Part shown: positions 36,930 to 48,997 of the stretch, one piece after another
Layout: each line of letters begins with the position of its first letter
Position numbering within the stretch: position 1 is the stretch's first letter
Assembly: GCF_018691265.1 (NCBI RefSeq)
Contig: NW_024881276.1
Coordinates: 3,410,001-3,474,000, forward strand
Direction of reading: 5' to 3'
DNA from: Tyto alba
Lineage: Eukaryota > Chordata > Aves > Strigiformes > Tytonidae
DNA: 64,000 bases
Translations under genes and position numbers: made by a program
The notes under the pieces: generated by a model
Databases searched by the model: none
What the model saw: only the letters and a program-made list of their open reading frames with translations
Told to the model about the DNA's origin: nothing

Positions 36930-37690
36930 TCATTTTTTACTTACTTTCAACTTGCTGTGTGTATGGGCTTTCTTATTCTCCTTTTTTGGGGGCCAGATTT
37001 CTGTTTTTAAAGCATGCTTTTCTATGTGATAGACTGCGTAACTTTCCAGTTAAGGCTTGAAGGGATTTTCTGGACTGCTTTGTTTTCTTTCTGAATCGTG
37101 GTACACTTTTTACCTAGCTTCTAGCACTATATTTTTCAACAGCCTCCAGGCTGCTCCTAGGCTTCTTTCATTTTGGACAGCTGCTTTTATGAGGTTTTTG
37201 ATTGTTTATTTGTTCATTTTTGACCACTTACCACATTTTTACACAGTTCCTTTTCTTGAAATTCAGTACTGTAGTCACTATCACAGAGGCTTTCACTGAA
37301 GTGGGTCCTGTGCATCATTACAGATTATATCCAAAATATCCTCTTCTCTTGTGGTTTCTGAGGTGAGTTGTTCCAAGAAGCAGTCATCTATTGTCTTCAG
37401 AAAATTTATTTCTCAGACCATTTTTTAGTCCTGACTTATAAAAGCACTTGTAGTTTTTATTCTGTTGCTTAATATTGCTCAGGAAATTCAAATGGCTTTG
37501 CAGGTGGTCTAATTTGACTCCATTATTTATTGCAGTGGTGATTTCATTTCCCTCTTATCCTTTTCAGAGATGGATTGGACATTAGCCACATCCAGTTTGT
37601 ATGTTGCAATATTCCCGGTGCTCTTCCATACCTGTGTATTTTCTCCTGTCTCTAGTTTCGGAGAGATCATACATAAGTATTAGTTTTTAG
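36930..37690 (-). mobile_element. Ancient CR1-like LINE: endonuclease C-terminus and linker
   Basis: Minus-strand translation gives ISEKDKREMKSPLQ at about 37570-37530, then IDDCFLEQL, then ETTREEDILDII at about 37390-37340, and soon afterwards CDSDYSTEF. The order matches the end of a CR1 endonuclease domain: EPTR-x-x-x-LDL..., then G/D-S-D-H-x-x-x-x-F with the catalytic SDH changed to SDY. Left of this lies a lysine-rich linker. Stops interrupt the frame. It lies in the same strand and order as the 35680-36720 block, so both are probably one insertion that lost most of the RT. Confidence 0.65.
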
Positions 37691-38586
37691 TGACGTTTTG
37701 TGAAGCCCTCTCCCTTTTCTGAGTGTCTAATACTTGAATCTCCACTGTCACCATCTGCTTCTTCCTCACAGGAGCAGGGGCAGTGAAAGATGACACTGAC
37801 ATCAGGTGGAGTGAAGGGTTTAATCTACAAAACTGGATTCCTTCCCTGGGATGTAGTCCCAGGCATCCCAGCAGACTCCCACTTGCCCCCAACTCAGGGT
37901 CACCATCACATGAATGTGTGACCCTGGCTTCCTGCCCTTTGTGACCTTTCAGGAGCCAAACCCCATTTTCCTTTTTCTTCTTCCTTCCACTTCTCCTGAG
38001 CAAAACCGTGCTGCTGCTGTCCCCTTTCCCACTGACAGCAACGTGAGTTTTCTTTAAAAGCCACTGGCACTTGTAGACTGTATATAGCAGTGCCACCTGG
38101 TGAGTCTGGTCCAGAAAATAATGTTCTTGCTCCTCAAATCATTGCATACATGGCTTCCTGACCACAGTCAGAAAACCTTAATTCAGATACAAAGAGATGG
38201 AAGAGTAAGGGATGGAAGACCTTCTGCTGGGCTTTTGTGCTGTCAGCTGACTTTTCCATGGAATTTAACAAGCTAACCTGAACACTAAAACCAGGTATTA
38301 CTTGCTCATGCAACTGGCAGGTTTGCCCTGCTGCACTTATTGTTTCTCATCACATTCTTCTAGCTTGGAGTAGTTCAAGCACAAGGGACTCAAGAACTGT
38401 TTTCAGAAAGGAGATATGAAGTAGAGGGTGCTCTTTCATTTTCCAGTGGGAGGAGGGCAAGCAGTACAAGATTTTGCATCTGTGACCGTATCAGCTGCTA
38501 GGTGCCTACCAGGAGCATTTCCTCAGTGAATCCTGACTATTGTTTTCACCAGCTTCATGCCAAGATATTTCCAGCAACTTCAGGAA

Positions 38587-38589
<3 letters not shown>
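37691..38589. other. Unique-looking DNA
   Basis: About 0.9 kb. A 138-codon minus-strand ORF at 37680-38096 has no recognisable domain and begins at the LINE edge. Nothing else is seen. Confidence 0.5.

Positions 38590-38621
<32 letters not shown>
38590..38621 (+). repeat. T32 homopolymer
   Basis: Uninterrupted run of 32 thymines. The minus-strand sequence before the corresponding A run is AT-rich but is not a recognisable retrocopy. Confidence 0.9.
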
Positions 38622-38629
<8 letters not shown>

Positions 38630-39513
38630 GCTTATTGTAGAGCAGACTCAGTTTCACTTTTTCCTGTGCTATTTATTATTTATTTTTCTTGAAATTACCA
38701 GAAACATAAAAAATAACACCCAGGGTTTACTAACAATTTGGAGTAGGAGTGTTTGAGATTTGTGTTGACTTTGCTGACTGTTTCTATCTGCAAAATTTAG
38801 GCAGAGAGCAGCTCAGGATTTCCATCCACTCTTAACAAAAAGGAAGCAGTTTTTTTAAAATCAGTATCATCTTGGAGTTACACACAATAAGGCCCTTATC
38901 TAAGAGACTCTCATCTTCCTCTGTACTTTTTTATTCTCCTTTGCACCATCCTGTCTATTCCCAATATGTTAGACATAAAGTCCTAATTCAGTAATTGCTG
39001 AAAAATGGTAGGAGCATGCCATAAACTTTTTATCCATCATTTAACAGAATTCTGTAATATTTTACAAGGGGTGTCCTTGTTCTCTGTGGCCACATGATGA
39101 GTGAGAAATTAAAACATGAGGTTTTCTAAGCAGCATTAACTGCAATTCCTGCAAATCCACGTCATTGCCAGATGCGTTGCCTGTGACTGTTTCTGAAATG
39201 TGCATGTAACAGAAAGGCATACTCTATATGGAAGAAAAATCGCACAGTTTTATAAAAAAAAAAAAAAAAAAAAATCCCCACTGTAAACATTAGGAAATGA
39301 CAAATACTCTTAGGACATATTTATGTATCCAAAACAATATCAATTATTAAAGCAAAAGGGGAAGAAAAACAAAATTTAACTAAAAATAATGCAGAGTGTT
39401 TAATAGATTTGTTTAAGAGTCATAAACAAATAACCCATGAATACTTAAAAACAGTTAGTGTTGCAGGAAGCAGACACCCAGAAGATTTTATTAAAGAATC
39501 AAACATTTATGAA
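38622..39513. other. AT-rich DNA with an A21 run
   Basis: No gene seen. An A run of 21 bases lies at 39254-39274. Confidence 0.6.
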
Positions 39514-39600
39514 GTGGGCTCTAGAGGTTAGAGCAGGGGCCTGACAGTCAGGAGAGGTGCCTTATTTCCCTGCTCTGCTGCACATCTTTCCTGCAGTCAG
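39514..39600 (+). mobile_element. MIR: MIR-type SINE head relic
   Basis: The text ctctagaggttagagcaggg, then cctgacagtcaggagaggtg, then ccctgctctgctgcac follows the tRNA-derived head of MIR (agtggttagagc, then gactgggagtcaggaga, then cccagctctgccac). The first phrase would correspond to the Pol III A-box region. The rest of the SINE is not recognisable beyond about 39600. Confidence 0.6.
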
Positions 39601-42600
39601 CGAGCCACCATGCACACAGCCGTACTTGTACTGTGGTGGGGGGGTTTTTGTGCTGGTGGAGCTCTGTGTCTGAGCCGTCCTGAGGAACAGGGACCAGTCT
39701 CAGGCTGAGGAGAGGTTAACTACCCGTGTCGCAGTGGCAGCCTGTGTGCTGACGAAAGGTTGCGTTGTAATGTGTTCCTGGGACACCTCTGAGTCATCCT
39801 GGCCCCATCTCTGTTCCTATCGGTTCTTCCACGAGAGGTTAGTGTGAGTTGCAATTTTCTTCTGTGAGCTGCTGAAGCCAGGGCATAGGCTTTGGCCCCT
39901 TTTGTCCCTCCAAAGCAACGACCAGGGATATAACCATCCCAGAAAATCCATAGGAAAAGTCTAGCAAAGCAAAAACTGAAGGAGTTTACTAGGAGGATTT
40001 GAGGTCTTTCTATGATAAAAAAGGAATAATAAATTGCAGATAAAAAAAAAAAATGCTGTTATATGTATAGAAGACCAATAGTATGAAGTCCTCATAATGC
40101 AAACTTTTAGCCATTTCCATAAACCCTTCCCTCAAACATTTCCCTCCTTGCCTCCCTCCAAATGAGTCCACTTACATGACAGACCTCACAGAAAGCTCAG
40201 TCTCAGGCTCATGAGCTGCAGCTGATGTGTGACCAGGATCCCAGCACCAGGGAGACCGAAATAAGGCAGGGAAGGGGAGAGGAAACCCATTGACACCAGG
40301 GTTTCAGAATAGCCAGTTGGTCCCCACAGTAAATGGAAACAGGTCTGAGGAACCTGCGTCAGGCAGTTTCCACCTTCTCTCCTGATGGCTTGGGCATCTG
40401 AGAAAAGCACAAACAAGCAGCCCACATTATGCTACTGGCAGCATTATGAGTGGGGAACAGGAGTGGTGTCATTATTTTCTTGTATTACATAAAGAAAAGA
40501 TCCACTGCAGCTCCCCTTCCAACCTGAATATGTACTTCAGGTAACCTTAACACTGGTAAAGGAAAGATTTTGTCTCACTTTTACAGCTAAATTAATGTGT
40601 CACAATGAAAACAAAGACTATCTTGAAAGAGCAGTGAGGAGAACTAAAACATTTAAGCCTCGCATTTAAGTCCAAGCGATGTTCACAAAACTCTGGATAA
40701 TCTCGAGGCATCTAAATGTCCTTAGCATTCAAGCTCATGTCTACACAATTCCAGAGGCACCAAAATTTCTGCTGTTGCATGTGCCTAAAGAAGTCTATAT
40801 CTGCTCCAGCCCATCTATATCGATAACTTAGTTCTGCTTTGGGCCCAGATAGTGCCTCAGGTTATCAGGAGTCACTTGTCCTGCCACTGCTTGTCTCCAT
40901 CCTGGGGCATGGTGGTAAAGGCTCTCAGGCCACATATAATTGTCCAAAGCAGAAAAACCCCCTCAATTCTCACTGGCCCAAAAAGAGGGGGATGAGGATC
41001 CATGACACCGCATAAGGAGATCTGAGTTTCCAGTTTTCAGCCCTCCCTGGGTGCATAATCACTATTGAGAGAAATACATTCCTGCAGTTGTGAGTATCGG
41101 AGAAAGAGGACAGGTGTACTATCACCTCTTATTCAGTATTTTGGTTTCTTTCAACAGTGTGTGGCCCTGCCAAGGCATTAGGTAGGGCAGCATCAGCATC
41201 ATGTACGAACTGCACAAATTCCAAAGGGTAAAACAAGGCCTGATGGCACTGGGTGCTGTACCTACCCCTCGAGGGTCCGTGCCTGGGCAGAGGGCTGCTG
41301 ACAGGAGTGAAACTGCCCTTCTGCATCACTGATCCAAGTAAAGCATTGTCCTTGTCCTCTCTTATCTTGTTTGGCCTGCCAGATGGTCTTCACAAGCAGC
41401 AGCAAAGATGTAAACATCGTAGAAGATGCTCTCAGAGCTTTCTACGAGGCCTTTATTGCCCTCACAGCTCCTGATTTAATTTTCCTCCTTGCAGGTAAAT
41501 ATGATTGAGGTGATTGAACCTGATGGATTGTAAATCTTGGGAACAATATCCAGGCTTCGATTTGTTAGGAGGTGTTGGAGGATACCCAGCAGGCTGCTCT
41601 CCGAGCAAGCGAACGTTCCCTGAGCAGGGATAGATGTAAATCTGGGTAAGATAGAGATTCCAGCTCCAGCTAAATTTCTACTGCAGCAGACTGATTTATT
41701 TTCTGGTGATATCTCTGAGCCATGGCACCCCAGCACTGTGCGCTCTTCAAAAAGATGTGAAGTAGCGGCCTGGAAGAGTTTATGGCTCAAATGTGGGACC
41801 AGCGCCAAAGGGTGAATCGAAGACGGAAGCTGTGGGATGAGGGGGTGGCCCTTCAAGGTGGCAATGGCACGGCAGCAAAAGCCCCGGTCAGCAACAGTCA
41901 CAGCATGTTTCCTTCTTGGCCATTGCCTCCACTCGTTAGATGAACACGTCTAGGAAGCGCAACTGGTTTTGTAATTAGGCAGGGACCGGTGGGCATAGGA
42001 CTATGTGGCTGCTCCATAGAAAAGCACTTGGCTGCAGTAGGAAAGTGCTCGTTGGGCCTCTTGTGAGTTGCACAATCGTCTGGAATTAATGGCAGAAAAA
42101 AGTCAGTTCCACAGCTCATCCTCTGCCCCTCCCTCGGCCCTGCCTTTTTCTCTCTAATTCTGCCCCCAGAGAGGCAATTTTAGTAAATTTCTTTAGTTTC
42201 TTTAGAAAACATCTTAAAAGGAGTACAAAAGACATGCATTTTTACTTTCAAAAAAGGTAAAAGAGAATACAAATATCCCTGTTTTGTTGTAATCCAGATC
42301 CTAAGTAGATTTAATGGCCCTGTTAGTGCTGAGCAAAATTAAGTCCTTATGAAACATGTTACAAAGTACCTTTGTAGATCTCATTTTTCAATAAAAAAAG
42401 GGTTTAGGTCATGTTGAACAATCTGCTACTTATTAGCACTTTGCCTTCAATAGGTCACCTTTCATAGTATAAAACTCTGTTTTCATTAAACACTGAATTC
42501 AAAAAGGCTATATTTTTAGAACTTAAACAAAATATATAACTTATATTGTAAGCACAAAGATGAAGAAACACAAAATATTTAAGTGGAAAACTCTTATCTT

Positions 42601-42716
42601 ACACAAATCTGTCAGATTCAATGCTTTTCTCTAAATGCTGTGATCATTACAGGAACAGCTCATATTTTTTAAATGTGAAATGGTAGGTGTAACATTTGTT
42701 GTCCAGCCAGGAAACG
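39601..42716. other. Unique-looking DNA, no gene recognised
   Basis: About 3.1 kb, partly GC-richer (39600-39900). ORFs of up to 141 codons (41476-41901, minus) show no recognisable domain. A G run of 7 near 39640 and an A run near 40040 are the only simple tracts. Confidence 0.55.
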
Positions 42717-42754
<38 letters not shown>

Positions 42755-42795
42755 GAAAAAGAAAGGAAAGAGCAATAAACAAAAATAAGCAGAAA
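42717..42795 (+). repeat. A31 homopolymer followed by A/G-rich tract
   Basis: 31 adenines (42717-42747) followed by gagaaaagaaaaagaaagga and further A-rich sequence. Simple purine tract. Confidence 0.9.
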
Positions 42796-45700
42796 TTGCA
42801 GACGACATGTTCAATCTGGTCTACATCTCAGAGTCAGGCACACCTGAGAATAAAGAATATGAGGTAATGCAAAACTTAGACTACTTATATTTTAATAGAT
42901 AAAAATATGCTAGATACCAGTTATTTCAGGTTTTTTATTTCTTTATGAGTCCATTTTGTTTCAGGCTTGCCTCAGGAAAATTTTTAAGATTAAAAAATCT
43001 CCCCTCATCTTTTGTAATAACAGTTACTTTGAGACATAAAATCCTGAGACTACGCTCACATTTCTTAAAGCCTATTCCAACACATGGATATGTTATTTTT
43101 CACTGATCATTTACTTTTGAGTGCTTATAATGGTCCAGCCTCTTCTTGGAGACACATTATATGAAGAAGAAATGGGTAAGTAACCTCCTCCTGATTCGTC
43201 TTTTGCAAAAGTGAGATAATCCTTCTAACCTTTCTACCTTAGAGAGTTCACTATTCCTTTAGGAGCACTACGTTATTTGCTTTGACCAAACAAACCTCCT
43301 GTTTGATGAGTCACATGCAGGTGGTTGTATTTGCATGGGATGCATTGATATATTCTTGTTCACTGTTGACTAAAAGAAGTAACAGCAGAAGGTGGGATCA
43401 ATAGTATATGCCCGAGGACAGGAAAGTTGCCATTCTCCGCATCTCTGCCTTGTAAGTGGAGCCTAGGAGCAGAAATTGGTGCTACCTTCAGTTGTCTGTG
43501 CCATACACGTACGTGGGAAAATAATTTCAAGCACCAGCATTATTTCCTTATTTCAGCGGTGTACAGGGGGTAATCTTGTTTAATGTCGGACAAGGTCTTG
43601 GAAACAGATGCACTGTCCCTTCCCTGTTAGCCACTATGAGATAAAAGGCACACCACCACCGTATTTTTTTTCTGCTTCGAGTTATCTCCAACACTTTTCT
43701 GAATAGGGTGCATAGAAAGTACTGTCATCCTGCATATCCTCGTGGCAGGCTGCAGGTCTCTGCCATGGAAACCCCTCAGGGGTATCGAAGCCTGGCTAGT
43801 GGTTTTGAAGACCTGCGATCCTCCCTTCCCAAAAGAGCAAATATGGGGAGACATCCTCAGCTGTCCGCACCCCATGAGAGGATGACGGGTGCTGAAGTCA
43901 AAGGAGATTCCCCAAACCACAGTGAGGGAGGAAATTTCAGTGACAGCTTTCAGCAGTGCCTCGTGATTGGGGTAGGCTGAAGAAGTTGACTGCAGGCAGG
44001 TCCTCCTTCAGACCACTGGTCTGAGACCAGCTCCCTTCATCATCGACAGAGTCCCTCCCACACCTGATCCTGTGTGTCTCTCTTTTTGAACGTGGGTATG
44101 AAGTACACGCTGCTTCAGATTAAGCTAATCCCAATGTCATGTGCAGGGGCATCAGTTCTTCCCTCCCGCTACTGGAAACGTGTCTCTTTCTGCATCCTGG
44201 CAGTGTATTTGTCTCTCTCATGCTTTGTGTCTTGAATCTTATTCATTCTGTGTTTAAGGCAGAAATGAATAAACCTCATAAAAACTCATTATATGACCTG
44301 GGGTTGAAAGTAGGCAATTTAAGAGTTGGTACCTGCCTCAGAAATCAGTTTTGGAGCTCAGAGTGGAACCAGGTCCTGCACTTTACATTGCCCCTTACTC
44401 TTTCTTCTTCATCGTGTGAATGTTGCTCGCCTTGTTTTGCCAACCATTTACACATACCCTATCAAATGAATTATGAAAGTTCAGATTAACAAGAGCTATC
44501 AAATTTCTCCTGCTTATGAAGCCAGTACTCTTAGAAGATGGGACATAACTGGCTGATTTGGAGTGATCTACCATTCTTAATTTTATCCCATTTTTAAAGT
44601 ACCTCACTGGCTTACTTGTTTTTCTGTTCAAAGTGTATTGATGCAACTACTCCATTAAGGGTCAGCAGTTAATTGATTAAAATTTAGTTCATTTTTTGAA
44701 AAAACAGAACAGGAATTTAAAGTAATTTCCAACGTTAAATCCTCTATTTAAATCAACATAATTTCCAAAGACGGTATTGATATAGTAAAATAGGCAATGT
44801 TTACACGTAAATGGCATGCAGAATGTACAAATTTGAGCACTGTATTAATATCTGAGTGACAAACAGGTAGTTGATTTATATGAGAGACTTCTTTGTGGAG
44901 AAGCATAATTTTAATTCTGTTTCCATTCTCAGCAGATTGGAAATGATTTCTCATCATACTGTAGATTTTAACTGGTGTATACATCCTTGAAGTGATAATC
45001 ATACACATTTGGGAAATGACTCCCATAAATGTTATTCCATTTGAAAATCTTATGTTTTAAGTATCATGTTCAGCACATATTGGAAAGAAGCTTGCGGTTA
45101 ATATATGGAAACATCATTTGTATTTAATCACGCAATTGGGAGTAGTTATTGTAACTAAGTAGATGCAGGCAGTTTAAAATGCACAGATTGTTACTGCAAC
45201 CTAGCTTGCCACGGGCACTTTTTCCCTTTGATAGCTCAAGTGCCGAATAAATAAAGTACAATCAATGCTTAGAACTGGTCGAAAAAACTGTGCCATGTAG
45301 GTTATGCTGTCAGTCCTATTAAATAAGGCTGCACAGCTTAACTATGACAGTGTGAAAACAAAGGGCACACGAGCAGCCTTCCTACCGCCTTTTGTACATT
45401 GTCTCTGGCATCTGGAGGGCACAGCAGCAATTTCACCAGGCTTAACTGGGCTCCCCTTTGTGCCGGGGTATTTTTTTTACAGCAGATGGAAGCTGGGCTA
45501 GGACATTCGCCATGTCTCCAAGCATCTGTGTGATGCCAGCTGCACGCACAGGGTCAGAGGTGTGACAGGGTGGCTTCCACACCAGGTCTCACCAGGCAAT
45601 TTCTGTTCAGCACCTTTCTGTCCAAGCAGTGTTTAAGCCAGTGTTTGACAAATATTGGAAAATTAAACATGTGCTTTTCCAGTAATCATTCAGGGACTGA

Positions 45701-46549
45701 GTTTAAAGAACAAATTAAATTAACCTGGATCCTGAGACGATTTTCATAAATGTGTCAATCTACAGGCATGGACACAACAATGGTCAAAATACAGACACAT
45801 AGACTTTTTTGTCTTATTCAATTTACATCAAAATTTTCAGCTTAAGGATGTTGGGACACAAAATCTTAATACCCTTTCTCATTAAAAATTATAAAAATAT
45901 ATGCAGCTGTATGTATGCATTGTGTGCATGTTCTGATATGTGTGTACATGCAGTACGTGCAAGAAAGCCTTACAGAGGAGGAAGCAAATGATTTTGTGTT
46001 TGTCTAAATATAATCTAACTCGTTGTAAGGCACTTAACTACTGTGGAAATGGCCCTTAGAGAAAAGCTGAAGCTAGACAAATAGATCTATACCTGTACAG
46101 TAGAATGCCTAGTTTTTAAAGATTTACTTATGCAAGTTTCCTATAAAACATTAAAACACATCTATGCCCATATATTATGGCAGAATCGTTGATATAAATT
46201 TTGCTGCCTCTTATATTAATGTTACACATGCTGTTTGTTTTTCCTTCCCTCCTTTTCCAAGGTATAAATGAACTGCTTATGTGGAGTTCAGTAACATAAC
46301 TGTACAAAATTAGTTACAAAGAGAAATGTCAGAGTTGATATTCCTGACGCAGCCTTTTTAACTTTTGTTATGTCTTAGGCTTGCATATTGGAGATGGAAT
46401 AATGTAGCAGTCCAAGATCCCAGGAGGCTCCTGCTACCATTGTCTTTTAGGTTTTTAGCCTGTGGCCTTGATTGAAACGAGAGCTTCAATTGGGAGTACT
46501 CATTCCTTATTATTAAAAAATGGGCATTCTGGCATGTCTTTGTGAGGGG
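42796..46549. other. Unique-looking DNA, no gene recognised
   Basis: About 3.7 kb. The stretch 45050-45350 is free of simple sequence and has the balanced, AT-rich texture of conserved non-coding DNA, but nothing specific can be named. ORFs reach 116 codons without recognisable content. Confidence 0.5.
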
Positions 46550-46624
46550 AAAAAAAAAAAAACAAAACAAAAATAAAAACAAAAACAAAAAAAACCCACC
46601 ACCAAAAAAAAAAAAAAAAAAAAG
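46550..46624 (+). repeat. A-rich low-complexity tract
   Basis: A runs interrupted by single C and a cccaccacc island, ending in about 20 A. The minus-strand 121-codon ORF crossing it (poly-F/poly-G) is an artefact. Confidence 0.9.
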
Positions 46625-48076
46625 GAGGAGTTGAAAATATTTGCTCTCTGTTCCTGTGTAAAAACTTCTTAGACGGAGTTTGGCAATTGATGTTGAAGTA
46701 GAGTTAAACAGCCTTTGAAACACTTACCTAGTTCACTAGCATTATGGAGGATCTAGTTCACTGCAGTTTAGATTCATAGGCAGCATTTTGCTTTTCTGTG
46801 ATCAAAATGCCTGTGCAGTTTGAAGGGCTTATCATCAGAGCTGAATCCACACAGAGCCTAACCCGAGAACAGCCAAGAAAAGCATACATTTGAAGGGCTT
46901 TGATGCTCCATCACATAGCCATTCAGTGGCTATAATGGAAGAGGAGTACATGACAGTCTTTGGTCGTGCCTGTCATTCATAAATCTCAGTTACATATACC
47001 AAGTGTTCCAGATTTCACAGTGAAATTGCATCGGTACCTTGCTTGGCTGCAGAATGAACTCTCACTGCTTTAATCGCATAGATTACTTTCCTTTATTCAT
47101 AGTACTGAGGAGCTTACGTGCTGAAATTATAATATTTTATTTTCAAGAAGATCTCTTTAATATGTTTGCATATTTTAGCAGATGGTGTAACCTACCAGAT
47201 CACAGGAAGCAGGCTTATTTATGTGTTTCATACCTCTGGTTAAAGAATAAATATGCACAGGCACTTGAAGTTGAGAAGTAAGCAGAAAAACGATAGATTT
47301 CAAATACTAATATTACATTCAGAATAATTTTTTTCTTACTTGTTCAGTCAGAGGGAAGTATTTTTAAAGCAGTTTGGCAAAGGATTAGAACTCGTAAAAT
47401 ATGTCTGGTTGAGGCAGTAAGTAGATTAGCCAAAAGCTGTGATATTTTTGCCATTGGCTTCAGCAGAGCCACGATTTTGGCCCATGGTCTAATTTTGTAA
47501 TCTTTCATCAAGCAAAATTCATGAGTATCAAATATACACAGAAGTGTTCCCACACGGGCCATCAGCTAAGGCTGTGAACACACAGTAAATAAAATAGAGA
47601 AGAGGGAAAACTTTTCTTACAGGGAACATAGTCATTCAGACAAGTGGCCATTGCCAAACACTGCTCTGTTTAATGACTTTCTCACCATCTTCAGAGGTAT
47701 TTCTGGTAACACAGATCTATCTTCTGCAACATATTATCCTTTCTTAATCCAAAAGCACATACTACTTCTGTATTATTCTATATATTGCTCTCTCTGAGAT
47801 GAACATTACCAACTGCATCGCCTCTTCCTTGATTCTAATTTCTATGGTGGATTTATATATGGTTACATTGTTTCATCCTCGTGACTATGTGCTTTTAATT
47901 TTTTGTTTTGTTTTGTTTTTAATCCTCAATAAGAATTTTCTGTATTACATAAGAATACATATTTCAGCTCTGCATGTTTTCCTCCTCATTTCCTCCCATT
48001 TATTCGGTCTACCATTCTTAACAAAACAATTAGCAAACATGTATTTATTTTAATTGTTTCAATAAAGAATGAACAC
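46625..48076. other. AT-rich DNA, nothing recognised
   Basis: About 1.4 kb without supported gene or repeat. Confidence 0.6.
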
Positions 48077-48997
48077 TTACATTATTTTAGCAGAGGAAAG
48101 TAAACTGTCAAGAGGAAAGTAACTGTCAAGTAAAGGCCTATTCGATTGTTTGATTAAATAATTCTTTCTGAAAAGCAAGGCAAAATCTCCCGATGCTGAG
48201 TAGCTATGATAATTACTAGGGATGTGCAAATCTTGTCCGTACATTCCCTGAGAATGCAGATATTCATCTTTATTAAAGCAGTCCCATAGCCTTCTGTTGG
48301 TGTCAGAAAAGCTTGTGCGTCCAAATACGTGTACTGCACGCCTCTGGAAAGCCCCCCCAGGTGAGAGGGCCCTCGAAGCCTTCAGAGAGCAGGAGTCAGG
48401 AATGGGCTCATCCTTCCCTGGTGCTCTCCCCTTCCTCCATGCCCCGTCACTCCCCAGGTGCCCGTGCCCGACCCCAGCCCTCCTTCCCAACACTCCTCTG
48501 CAAGGCCGTTCAGGGGCCTCCTCTCTTATCCAACGTGATATTTTCAGCAGGCCCGCCACTCTTAGCCTTGAAAGATGTCTGCTACTTCTGCTCTCTGGAG
48601 GAAACACACACACAAAAAAAAACTTGGAATAGTGCAGGGTGGCACAAGCAGCAGTGGTCACGGGAGCCAAAATGTCACTGCTCTGTTCTTGTGCACTGAT
48701 GCGAGAGCGTGTGATCCGTGGCACGGTGGCAAGGGATGCCAAGAAGACAAATAAACAGCACCTTAGTAATCTATCATTAGATCCTGAAATTTGACATCCT
48801 TCCTGGAGAGTAATATCCCTTGAAATGTCTTCCTCTCTCTCTTGACAGAGTCGCTGCCAGCCAGCCCCAGGCCAGCTGCCTCCCCACCGCCTCCGGGGCT
48901 CTGCTCTGGATATGGAGCCTGTGTGAAACACCAGACCCTGGTGACGTCTCAGCAGCAGAACAACCTCATGTATAAATGTCTGAGGCTCACGAGCCAT
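48077..48997 (-). other. 306-codon open reading frame, no homology recognised, probably not a gene
   Basis: The longest ORF in the window. The predicted protein is arginine- and serine-rich, has no signal peptide, no recognisable domain and no repeat structure. It includes an FFFVCVF patch that simply translates a T-rich stretch on the minus strand (poly-A on plus at about 48612). The region 48280-48930 is GC-richer than its surroundings, which lowers stop frequency. Two further ORFs of 111 and 128 codons run on the plus strand in the same region, a sign of composition, not coding. No splice or promoter context supports it. A 19-base unit, agaggaaagtaaactgtca, is duplicated with one base lost at its 3' end (48092-48128). 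Confidence 0.12.

Noticed and set aside
36693..37299. Plus-strand ORFs of 80-105 codons, partly hydrophobic
   Set aside because: They overlap the antisense LINE blocks. The hydrophobic stretches are translated T-rich complement of A-rich LINE coding sequence.
46358..46723. 121-codon minus-strand ORF with poly-phenylalanine
   Set aside because: Translation of the A-rich low-complexity tract at 46550-46624.
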